A stretch of DNA of 64,000 nt. It comes from Deinandra increscens subsp. villosa (taxonomy: Eukaryota; Streptophyta; Magnoliopsida; Asterales; Asteraceae). The stretch covers positions 19,111,867 through 19,175,866 of the forward strand of contig JBCNJP010000008.1 in NCBI GenBank assembly GCA_039602395.1, written 5' to 3'. The position numbers were made by a program, and so were the translations under genes. The number at the start of each line of letters is the position of its first letter. The first letter of the stretch is position 1. The notes below the pieces were generated by a model. It was not told where the DNA came from. It worked only from the letters and a program-made list of their open reading frames with translations, and searched no databases. Shown here piece by piece: positions 50,951 to 61,603 of this stretch.

Positions 50951-53900
50951 CTATCTGAGTTGACCAAGCAGCTTCAGCAAGAATCTCCAGTACTTTCGGG
51001 CAAGGTTCCTATAACGATCATCTAGGCAGACAATCTGTGCATCGTACAGAATCCATAGATATTCTCGTGAAAACTTCTTCAAGTCAGAATAGTGCCACAT
51101 TTCAATCATCCTTTCACTACCCCGAGAGAGATAGCAGATCCCACGACCACCCATGGCCCAGTATTTTAAGGTACTCAAGCTTTCCGTTTTCATCTTTCTT
51201 GCAGCAATACACTCCCAACACCACCATCTTAGAAACAAACCAAAGTAGTTTGCATCCACTATCTCGTATGGCCTAAGCCTTCGAGGGATGGTGTCCAGGC
51301 GACTGTAGAATAACCATTTAAGGTAGCTTCTATGCAGCAGTCTCAGTTCGAGTGCTGCGAAGAGTCTTATGGTATTGCCATCTTCCCTTTCAATTACCAG
51401 CTCATGAGTGTCTCCACTGTAGTACCAACAACTTATAGGATTGCTTTTCTAATTGCCTGTTATTTTCTTTGTGAACAAATCCTTGCTGATACTTTTATAC
51501 ATAACCTTGTGAGGGACTTCTGCTCTTTGCCTTCTGAATGTTTTGTATTTCTTCTTTTCAGTCTTGATGGGACGAGTTGAGCTCACATTATAGATAGATC
51601 TTATTTGTTCTTCAGCATCTCTGCCTACTGGATCATTTGAGTGATTGATCAGTGGACGCCATCTGAGATGCTTCAACTCCCAAGAAAACAGATTTAGAAG
51701 ATCCTTTATTTATGCAAAGAATTGAACGAAACCGTTTTTGCGCTTGACAATGAATGCCTTGAATTCATGATCATATTTCCACCCAAGGATCTTCATTCCA
51801 TCATCTAATTCGACGTTTGGAGGCATGTCTTTAAGCTTTTTAGCAGTAAACTACACTAAGGCTTTCCGATATGGTTCCATTTCCTTCCATTCGTCAACCA
51901 AAGTAGGAGCGTCTTTCCTTCGGTGTTCCTCCAACCTTATTGCTTCACGTTCGTCCTGCTGACGCTTGACTTTCTTATTTTCTTCAATAATATGATTTTT
52001 GACCATATTTCGTAAACCGGGGATCTGCTTTCTACTGTAGCTTTAGCGAGCATATCCCCTTAAGTCCAGAAAGTCTTGTAATTCTCTCTTGTTCATTTTA
52101 TTAACTTCAAGCGTAGCTGTAGTTGGACTGAGTGGATGTGAAAACCGATAAAAAATCTCAGGAGGGGGACGCATATAATGTGCGTGTATCTCTCGGATCT
52201 TTTCCCGCAGATTATCGTTGAATTGTACATATTCAAACTTCTTGTCAGTATCAGCAAATGTGTTTGCATGTGGATCAGTAAGCTTTTCTGCAAGTTTGTA
52301 GTTGTAAAGATGTTTTTCCATGTCTAGCTCATCAGTATACAGTTCAACTAGCTGTGTATCCGTGAGATTCATCAAGTAGGATAAGGGAATCCCACGAGAG
52401 ATTAACTCGCTAACATAATTTGCAATTTATGACTTGTTAGATGAATCAACATTATCTCCAGCTAGGTTAGGGATTATTCTGATTCTGGGTTCTCTCTCTT
52501 CAGAGTAATGATCTTCTGGCTCAGAGTATTCTGATCCAATGCCAATTTTCGATGGAGGATGGATGGATTCTTCCAACTATTTGAAAGCCTCTTTCCTGGA
52601 AATCTCATCCAGCGTCCTTTCAAGAATCATTTCTTCCTTAGCAGCCCTGATGGATTCTTCCTTCTTCATTTGCTTTTCCATTTCCTGCTCATAAACCTCT
52701 TCTGGAGTCAGTTTTCTTTTGCCTTTGTCAGGTCTAACTGAAGGACCAGCTTCATGTGATTTGACTGGATTATTTGCACCTTGACCACCACTTGCACTTG
52801 TTATTGGAAGAGTCTGAATAGTTTCAGTGACTGTGCCAGTGGTGGTTGCAGTACACTCTGGAATTAAAGGTTGGGTTGGAACTCCTTCTTGGTTTACTTG
52901 TTCTCTTGAGTGATGGATTGGTGAAGGAATTGATGATCCCATAGCATCATCTACATTTTGAGGTTCGCTTTCCACTGGCTTAGATCTAGGATGAGTTGGA
53001 GAAGTAAACTCAACCGGTTCATCTTTGATCTCATAAATTATCTCCTCGTCATACTCATCGTCAGTAGTGAATTCCAAGTTTATGAAGTTCGTTGCACTGG
53101 AGTCATAAATGAGGTTATTTAGACCCTCAGCCAAACTTATATCATTGAAGATCTCATCTGGAATCATGCTGAGAGGTTGAATTTCTAAGGCTTCTCCGGC
53201 TTCAATGTTTTCCTCAGTAACAACCACACCGCTTCTGCTACTTGGATCAGTAGCCAAGGTGTTTGCATAAAATTCTCGAAATGCAGTTCTTCCAAGATCC
53301 AGAAACTCACTTTCAACGTGTAAGTGTTTCAGCTGTTCAGAAATCTCAGATATAGCAGCTTCAGGCATAACAATGCTTATTAGCTGTTGTACTGGGGGAG
53401 CCAACTAGAGTTGCAATGAAACTTCAGGTATGACAAAAGGTTCATTAGGTTCACCCATGGTTTAAGCAAGTACCTCTCCTGAAGACGATTGGTTTGCTTC
53501 AAATTCAGCCCTTGAGAATCTTGGAAGTTGGAGATTCTCAGGAGGTGGCACTAAGCTTATTACGGATTGATAAATTTCATCTTCCTTTTCATCATTCAGT
53601 TCATCATTCAGAAAGGTCTCTCCATAGGAAATGTCAACATCAGGTTCGGAAGATTCGTTGTCATCAGATGGGAAATCAGCAAGATGAGTGTCATCCACAT
53701 CTTGTTCTGTGACAATGGTAAGAGTCATTGCATCAGAAGCTTTGCCAGCCTTGCTAGGACTTGGCTCTTTATTTTGTTGAGTGTCTTCAGCTGAGGGAGG
53801 TTGATCTATCTTCCGATCATCACCTTTATTACCACTTCCACTACCACCTGCTTCACCATCATTGGTTCTGGTAATTTGATTATTTTGGAGAGCATCAGCC

Positions 53901-54134
53901 AATAGTTTTTTCAGTCTTTCAATTTCTTCTGCTTGCTCTCTGATTTTCTCATTGGCTTTAAGAAGTTCTTGATCTTGTTCTTTTATTCTGTCATTGGCTT
54001 CTTTAAGCTTGTCAGCAGCAGAAGTGTTAGAGACGTCAAGATTTTGCTCCAAGAACACCTCTTGAGCTGGAGCAGTTGAAATGAGCTGAGTCTCAACTTG
54101 AGTTACCGGATCCAAACTTGTGATGTTGATTTCA
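50951..54134 (-). pseudogene. Extra 3' ORF of E4 (aORF family), C-terminal part
   Basis: Continues in frame from 60052 once element N is removed. Contains a coiled coil (KLKEANDRIKEQDQELLKAN), a Gly/Ser-rich linker (EAGGSGSGNKGD), an acidic region, a Lys/Glu-rich helix (EEVYEQEMEKQMKKEE) and C-terminal modules (KILGWKYDHEFKAFIVKRK, then WYYSGDTHELVI and IRLFAALELRLL) that match M and the 3193 copy. One frame with several nonsense codons. It ends about 34 bases before the polypurine tract, as in M. Function unknown. Confidence 0.8.
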
Positions 54135-54139
54135 GCAGA

Positions 54140-54677
54140 TGTAAGGGAATAATTTATGGCTTGTGTATTAAATCATCACTTGGCGGACTATTTTGAAGGC
54201 CTATGTGATAGAATAGGTGGAGATTAGCTGGGTTATGGTTATATTGGGTCACTGGGCCAATTTAGATGTGGTTGGGCTCAATTAAACAATGTTTATAGGG
54301 AGTTTAGTGGGCCTATATGGTCAAAAACGGGAATTAGTGGGTAATTAGGGTTACCAAAGATAGATTAGCTTGTTTTCCAAGCTAATCTCCCCCTATATAA
54401 GGATAGCTAATCTAGGGGTTTAGGGTTGCTGATTTTGGGGTGTTCTTGGTGTTTTCAAAGAAGTGTAATCGAAATTCTCCCATAGAGAATTTCGAACCTT
54501 TCAAGTGTGTTGCAATCAAGTTTCGATCTAGCATTCTCAATCGGTTTGTGTGTTTCATTATTTTCCTAATTGTTTGTTCTTGTTTATGTTGTTTATACTT
54601 GAATCACTCTAGTGTTTGGATTCCGCACACTCACTAGAGATCGTGATATCGTGTTTGGGTTCTTTTCGATCCTTACA
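54140..54677 (+). repeat. 5' LTR of N (538 bp)
   Basis: A palindrome GATTAGCTTG/CAAGCTAATC lies directly before the TATA box CTATATAAGG (about 54393). Confidence 0.95.
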
Positions 54678-54679
54678 AT

Positions 54680-54695
54680 TAGTATCAGAGCCAAG
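54680..54695 (+). other. Primer binding site of N, slightly altered
   Basis: TAGTATCAGAGCCAAG, one change from TGGTATCAGAGCC, two bases after the LTR. Confidence 0.85.
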
Positions 54696-54869
54696 AAACG
54701 CAAGTTTCGAGGCTCTCGCGATATCCGATTCAAGTTTTTGACAACTAACCGTTTGAGTTTTGTGGTGATTTTCAGCCTTTAGCACGATACGAAAGTATTT
54801 TTGCAGGTTTTAAGTCAAGACAGGAGCTTTCGAGGTGCTTAATTCGTGATTTAGAGACTTCTTGACCCT

Positions 54870-55445
54870 GTTTCAAGACTTTTCGATCGCCCTTCTGATC
54901 GAAAAGCCTTTTCTGTCGCGCTATTTCGATCGAGAAAGTCCCTTTGAGACTTTTCGATCTACCCTAACTCAATCGAGAAGTCCCCTTTGAGACTTCTCGA
55001 TCAGCCATTTTGATCGGAAAGTCCCCTTGTGACTTCTCGATCAGCCATCTGTCGATCGAAAAGTCCCCCTTGTGACTTTTCGATCAGCCCAATTCGATCG
55101 GAAAGTCCCCTTGTGACTTTTCGATCAGCCATCTGTCGATAGGAAATTCCCCTTGTGACTTTTCGATCATCACATTTCGATCGGAAAGTCCCCCTGTGAC
55201 TTTTCGATCAGAGCATCTCGATTGGAAAGTCCCTGTGTGACTTTTCGATCAGCTTCTCTTTTCGATTGGAAAGTCCCCATTGAGACTTTTCGATCCACTA
55301 ACACTTTTCGATCGAGAAGTCTGCTTTTCGACTGATCCCCTGTGTGATCGAAAAGTACTTTTCGACCCAACACCCTGCTGATCGAAAACCCCTTTTCGAT
55401 CAAGAACCCCTTTCCAATCGAAAACCCACTTTTCGGTCCAAATCC
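54870..55445 (+). repeat. Array of about ten hairpin units GATCGAAAAGTC/GACTTTTCGATC (N leader)
   Basis: Units of about 45-50 bases, each an inverted repeat; the best (55054-55085) has 12-bp perfect arms. Later units degrade to CTTTTCGATC words alone. It lies between primer site and gag. Confidence 0.9.
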
Positions 55446-55715
55446 TTTTAGCGACAAAAACACTATTTCGCACTGTTTCACAAAAATGGACGTTACTTGG
55501 GCCTCGTTTGGAGTTAGAAGCTCAAATTTTAACACGACGTCCGTGAGAACGAGCCCCAGAATTACCCCAGACTAACATCCAGGGGAGCTCGTTTGGACCT
55601 CCAAATTCCACTCCGAAGGCCTCCGTTTTTCAGTTTTAAGTTTTTGACACTATTCTTTGAATAGTGATTTTCTAGTCTTACCCGATTTGCTCTAAAGTTC
55701 CATCCAAAGAAGTTC

Positions 55716-57449
55716 ATGGCACCCATTCTACCAGGTACCACTTCATGCACCAACAATAATGAGACATGCCTAAACCCTAAGTGTCAGGCTATTTTGAATG
55801 AGTGTAAAGAATGGGAACGTAAGTTTACCAATGAGACCCTAAATCGCGAATTAATTGATAGAGACCTTAGGGAGTCCAAAGGTAAGACCAGAATATTTAG
55901 AGAGAAACTTGAGGCCATTCAGGTTGATGTTAAGAGTCTTCAAATAAAATTGAGTGATAAAAGCACCTATCTTAGGCTTACTAACGCTAAGGTAGAAGAG
56001 ATAATTAAGGAGGTAGAGGAACTAAGAACTAAACTTGACACTTCCCAATCTGCCCTTGAGAAACATCAAGTTATTGAAAAGAAAATGATGGACTCTCATC
56101 GTGCTTTATTCAAATCAGAGGAGTGACTCAAGCATGTAAAAGAAACACATGGCCTCGGGGATGGAAATTTTCCTCCCCCATTACAACATGAATACATCAG
56201 AGTGCCCCAAACTGCCGATGAATTATTGAAAGAGTCCCTGAATGAAGCAAACATGGTATATGGGCCTCAACCTGTACATAAAGATGAAAAGACAACCACT
56301 GAAGCAACTCAGTCAAATAACACTATTGAGTGTGTAGGTTTAAGCTCTAGTTAAGTAAAGAGAGCTGATGAAGAAAAGTTGGTTCCTTATCCAAAGATCG
56401 AGACTCCTTATTTCAAAGTTGTGGATGAGGTAAAGCGGGAATGAGTGTTGATGACTACAAGGACCAATGGTAAGATATTCATGACAGCAGGGCCTATGTT
56501 CATTCGGATTGAAGGAGAAGAGCGACCCTCATTCACCACTAAGTTCAAAGGCTTGGGTCATGATGGTGGTTTATCATCTTACATTAAGAGTATAAGGCCC
56601 AAGATTACCATCAAGCCTCCAACCTCTGCTCCTGTCAAGATTGAAAGGCCCAAGATGACAAACAAGTCTCCAGTTTCATCAGTAGGCTCATGCAGTTGCA
56701 GTTATAGAAATGCTGCCTCGACATCAAAGAATACATGGAGCACAAGAATTGAAGCTTCAAGAAACCAGTCCACAGTCAACCCAAGATCTGCAAACGGGTT
56801 AAAGATGCAGACACAAGCAAATGGTGCTCCACCTCAGCAGCTAAGGACAAATGGTTACAGGTCTGACTTCTATCTCAAGAAGCAGACTTGCTTTAATTGT
56901 GGCAATCCTGGTCACATTGCCCGAAATTGTCTTTATCGCCCCTATGAGCCATATTATCCGCACAGTCAAAGTGTTTCATCTCAGGAATCAGTTAAGTCTA
57001 AGCCAATGAAGGTGCAAGCACCTAAGGCAATGACGACTGTTTCTCCTAAGATAAAACCCTCTGATCAACATTGGGGCAATGCCAAAGAGCGGAGAAAATT
57101 TTCAAATCAAAAATATGTTTTTCCAAGTTCTGAAAATTTTCATAAAAAGGTGCAGAAACCAATTTCAAAACAACACGAAGTTGACAAACCTAAAGTTACC
57201 CCTCCAAAGGTAACTAAAACTGTTTTGAAAAGGAAACCTGAAATGAAGAAGGTTGAAATACCTAAAGTCACTACTTTAAAGGTGACTAAAACAACTTTCA
57301 AATCACCTGGAATTTGGAAGCCAAAATCAAAGGCAGCTGCAACTCAAATTCCTGATTTTTCAAAGGGCATGTGTTTAAAAGAAGTAACTTTCATTGATTC
57401 ATCGGGTCTACCCATAACCATAATGGCCTGGGTACCTATGGCTAACTGA
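55716..57449 (+). pseudogene. C-terminal half of a Copia gag (N)
   Basis: One frame with three nonsense codons (near 56124, 56352, 56442). Starts MAPILPGTTSCTNNNETCL, then a coiled coil (EKLEAIQVDVKSLQIKL, EEIIKEVEELRTKLD), an acidic stretch, a basic Ser/Pro-rich region, zinc knuckle CFNCGNPGHIARNC (56889-56930), Lys-rich repeats (PKVTPPKVTKTVLKRKP) and the end IMAWVPMAN. The N-terminal particle-forming gag domain is absent, and no protease follows. Confidence 0.85.
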
Positions 57450-59546
57450 TCTCTCACCTTGTGCACGAACAGTCAAGGAGGAATTTCATTAACCTTGTTT
57501 GTTTGTGATAGTGATTGTTCCAGGCACAGGATAGGAGGCATCTCTCTACTATATGACATGAAGATTTTAATGGAGGGTATGTCTCTATGTTAGAGGTAAA
57601 TCTGAAAAGATCAGCAGAAAAGGTAACATTGTCTGAATTGTTTGTTTCTTGGCTAATTTGATGTGAAGTATGGTTCTGCATAAAACAAAGCCCATTTCTG
57701 AAAATTTTCAAAAGATAAACTTTGAAGGTTAGCTTGGCCAGTTTTAGTAGATATTTAGTGATGTGTCTGTGTGTCAATAATAAAAAAATTGTGTGTTGAT
57801 TCTAAAAATCAAAAAAAAAGGGGAAGAATAGAAAAGATGAAATAGTTGACCCCTCAAAAATTGTGCTTTTTAATTTTTAATCTTTTGTTTGTGTTTGAGA
57901 AGGCAGGGAAGTGAAATATTTCCGTTCTCAGAATGACTGACACGCGTAAGGCAAAAGTGAAAGACATGATCCAAGGTGATGTGCTCGGTAGGCTCAGTTC
58001 CAAAAACAAAGGTATGGGTCACAACTCTTAAAGATAAAGTATGTCATTTGACGGGAAACACACACTTAGGTTAAGTGCTTGTTCTATTTGACTTCGAAAT
58101 TTTTCCCGATACACACACCGGACTCCAAAGTGTTGAATCAAAAATCTCAAAAAGTCGGTGTCCCCTCTGTTTTATGTGAGCAAAGATCTGGGGATGTCAA
58201 AGCCGTCAGTCAAGTCTTGCCTTTGCTTTGCGTGAGCAATGACCTGGTGTAGAATGGTTGACGTGTTAATCAGTTTTTCCTCTGTTTTGCGTGAGCAAAG
58301 ACCTGGTTAGTCTGGATTAACGTGCTTGCAGATCACTGTATATAATTTACACCCCAAAATATGCCCATGTGCACAACAAAAGAGACCCTCTAGCATCCAA
58401 AACCCTTTAGCCCTGACTTTGTGACTAGGCTTATGTGTTTGATGAAAGGTTACCACCTGACTGATAAACGCCTCTGAGTTGGAATCATACAAGTCTTTGT
58501 ATATTATTCCTATCTCTTGTTCTTTCTCTTCTCAACCAAGTCTCGAGAAAAGATTCAAAACTCTGGATATGGGAATGTGAAAATATGTGGTAGGGAATGA
58601 TCAAGCTTGATAGACTGCACATATTAATTACCTAGGATTTGTGTGTGACTGCCGGATGTTCATAATTAATGCACCTAAAAGATAAATAAGTGACAAAAAG
58701 ACGGGAAAATGAGGAACATGGGTTTAAGAAGGAGCAATATACTGGCAATCGCCTGGACATGTTCGAGTAACAGATGCTGAAAAGGGATCCTCAGTTCAGA
58801 GAAAGATGGTTTGATCCCAAAATAAAACCTTCTCGTTTAGTAATTTGGTATGTTTGTTTTGTTTCTTTTTTGTTATCTTAAGTTTATGAATTGGCCAGGT
58901 TGATTTGAGAAGTTTAAATAAAAAATTTATGTGTTTTATGCAAGAAAGTTTGACCCTCCCTCAGAACCTTAGGGGGAGATAATAAAAAGAGTCCTCGGGT
59001 TCAGGGAAAGTTGTTTGGTTAAGTAATGCTAACCTGATAACCAGTCATCATTGTCTGGTTAGTGTTTGTTCCATGTTGTGCTTGACAGGTTAACTGAAAA
59101 AAAAAATAACTCATGGAAAAAAAACAAGGACTCAGTTGATCAAAGCAAGAACTCTGCTGCTGATCAAGTTGAAGAACCAGCCGGAAAAGGACTTACCTTA
59201 TGCTTAGGGGAAGTTTGTTGGTTGTTCAAGAAAAGCTTCCAAAGACTCAAAAGACACTGTTCGCGAGTTGAGGGGAAGCTAAATGCCGTCAGTTCAAAGA
59301 TCTACAATCAAGAATGCCAAGATAGAGGTTTTCAAAAGGAGCAAGTATTTGAGAATACTCCTCTCATTACATGTTCGTCATTTGAAGTCCAAGCTAATGC
59401 TGATTGAGAGAACACTCCCTAAAGTCATTTGTTGTTGCCCAATGAAGATTGTTAAAGAAAGGAATTTTCACCAACCCATACTCAAGCCAAGGTGAAGACT
59501 GCAAGTTCTAAAGATTGAAAGTAGAGGACATTTAATATCACAAGCC
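57450..59546 (+). other. 3' noncoding region of N with hairpins and several polypurine tracts
   Basis: No convincing ORF. Polypurine tracts near 58969-58979 (TTAGGGGGAGAT), 59206 (TTAGGGGAAGTT) and 59265 (GAGGGGAAGC), and the terminal one (AAGGGGAAGAT, 59547-59557). Hairpins at 58155-58321. Confidence 0.75.
58155..58321 (+). ncRNA. Three tandem structured hairpins in N
   Basis: Copies at about 58155-58206, 58209-58262 and 58265-58321. The third has outer arms GTTAATC/GATTAAC, core CCTCTG, inner hairpin TTTGC-GTGA-GCAAA and GACCTGG. The second has GTCAA/TTGAC, TTGC-GTGA-GCAA and GACCTGG. The first has CCCC/GGGG and a decayed inner stem. Core and GNRA loop resemble the arrays in E3 and M. Confidence 0.72.
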
Positions 59547-59557
59547 AAGGGGAAGAT

Positions 59558-60046
59558 TGTAAGGGAATAATTTATGGCTTGTGTATTAAATCATCACTTG
59601 GCGGGCTATTTTGAAGGCCTATGTGATAGAATAGGTGGAGATTAGCTGGGTTATGGTTATATTGGGTCACTGGGGCAATTTAGATGTGGTTGGGCTCAAT
59701 TAAACAATGTTTAGAGGGAGTTTAGTGGGCCTATATGGTCAAAAACGGGAATTAGTGGGTAATTAGGGTTACCAAAGATAGATTAGCTTGTTTTCCAAGC
59801 TAATCTCCCCATATATAAGGATAGCTAATCTAGGGGTTTAGGGTTGCTGATTTTGGGGTGTTCTTGGTGTTTTCAAAGAAGTGTAATCGAAATTTTGGGG
59901 CATTCTCAATAGGTTTGTGTGTTTCATTATTTTCCTAATTGTTTGTTCTTGTTTATGTCGTTTATACTTGAATCACTCTAGTGTTTGGATTCCACACACT
60001 CACTAGAGATCGTGATATCGTGTTTGGGTTCTTTTCGATCCTTACA
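59558..60046 (+). repeat. 3' LTR of N (489 bp)
   Basis: Same ends as the 5' LTR but lacking about 50 bases after GTGTAATCGAAATT. Confidence 0.94.
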
Positions 60047-60051
60047 GCAGA

Positions 60052-61600
60052 GGCGTCAATTTCTTGAACTGTAGCTTCAATGGTGGTGATTGGAGCAGAT
60101 TGAGCCTTTTGATGCTCAAGGTCTTCAGGTTCAAGTTGGGCTACAGATTGTGAAGCAGCAGCAGTTCCTGATCCAGAGACTGGCCCTCTTCTTATTTCAA
60201 GTTTCTTTCTTTTCTGAGCATACTTGGATCTTGACTCTCTTTTGTAGTTAGGATTAATATGACCCTCAAGCATAAATGAGGCTGAATCTGGTTCAAGTGA
60301 ATCAGATTTTGAGTTATTTGAAGAGATGTCATCTTGAGTCTACCTTGACTTTATTTTCTTTTGCTTCTTTTGACTTGAAGCTTCAGGTTTGTCACTAACT
60401 TAATTTGGTTATTTCTCTTGTTTTCAGTTTCTTCTTTTTGGGACCCCTAGCATCTGAACTAGTTGAGTCAGAACCTGATTCTGATCCAGGTTGGAACCTT
60501 GACCCTGATTCAGGTTTGGAATCATAAGCATTTGAGTTACCTTCTTCATTATTTCCAGAAGCATCATCTTCACTATCAGACCCTTCATCTTCATCTCCTG
60601 ACTTGTCTGATTCGGATGCACCTTTGGATGAGGCTCTGTCTTCAAGCTCAGATGGCATAGGGTCATCATGAATTGGAGAATTGATTGGTTGAATATCTTG
60701 GAGATTTGCTGCATTATTAACAGGTTCAGCAGCATTAACATGTGCCATTTCAGCATTGGTATTAGCATTTTCTTGATCTTCATCCATATCATCATCAACA
60801 TCAATTCCCTCAATCATATTTGGGAAAAAAGGAACTTCGGGTCCATCATAACGACCAATCTGGTACCGTGAGTAAGAACCGGGTATCATCCTCCTAGGAA
60901 CCAAGTATGGTTCAGTCTTCTGTAAGTTCGAGTAGTAACGATCAAGGATGGCCTGTATGAATCTGGGATACATCAGAAATATCTCAGACTTTCTAGTGGG
61001 ATGAAGGTTGTAGTTCATCCATTCGATTATTTGTCTTGAAAGATTGAAGCCAGCACCGGAACCTAAACCATGTAGTGCCCACGCTGTCTCTTCCACAAAG
61101 TCATCAGTTCCTGACTTTCTTGGATCGAAACCAGATATGAAAAAGGTGATGATACATCTCCAATTATCTGGGAACAGTGTCTTCTTTATCTTTTCGTTCG
61201 AATTCACAGAGAGATTTCCTTGATATCCCATCATGAGAAGTGTATCTTGCCATTCTTCTTTAGGAAAAGAAATGGGGCAGAGTGCATCATTTAGTTGCAG
61301 CACTTCTCTGACTCTTTTTTCATTAGTTTCAACATACTGCCTTTGAATCAATGATCTGATAGTCTTGGAACCATTATCAGCCTCAAACGTGTGTGCGTTG
61401 TTCCAGAAATCATTTATTATATCCGAGCTTATGACAGGCTCCAATCGAATACTTGTGATCCAATTTGAGTTTTCTAGGATTCTAAAAGCTTGTTCATAAC
61501 GACCGGCATCAGTCCAGCTTCTGTTGATTTCACAGTATTGATTGTGAGATTTTGAGAAAACCAGAGGGGCATTGGCTGCTCTTTCCTGTCAGGGAGCCAT
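60052..61600 (-). pseudogene. Extra 3' ORF of E4 (aORF family), N-terminal part
   Basis: The start is taken at the ATG at 61598-61600 (MAP, then a TGA, then QERAANAPLVF). Conserved blocks IINDFWNNAHTF, LMMGYQGNLSV, PDNWRCIITFFISGFD and IFLMYPRFIQAILDRYY match IRDFWLTAEYDV, MGYEGG, SKEWRYIAHVFISC and LLYPRFLQMII in M. An acidic Ser/Glu/Asp-rich region follows. A frameshift lies between 60395 and 60340. With the part at 50951-54134 the ORF would have been near 1,580 codons, almost twice the M version. Confidence 0.82.
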
Positions 61601-61603
61601 CTG

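Larger units (their letters stand above)
54140..60046 (+). mobile_element. N: gag-only Copia-like element inside the E4 extra ORF
   Basis: 5907 bp between perfect target duplications GCAGA (54135-54139 and 60047-60051). LTRs 54140-54677 and 59558-60046, both TGTAAGGGAATAATT to TTCGATCCTTACA; the 3' LTR has lost about 50 bases. It has a primer site, a hairpin-array leader, the C-terminal half of a gag, 3' hairpins and several polypurine tracts. No pol. Confidence 0.95.

Noticed and set aside
54870..55445. CRISPR-like array of repeats
   Set aside because: Units are hairpins of unequal length with related, not unique, intervals, and the sequence is the leader of a plant LTR element with primer site and gag around it.
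55170..55535. Minus-strand ORF of 121 codons
   Set aside because: A translation of the hairpin array (repeated DRKV-like words), not a gene.
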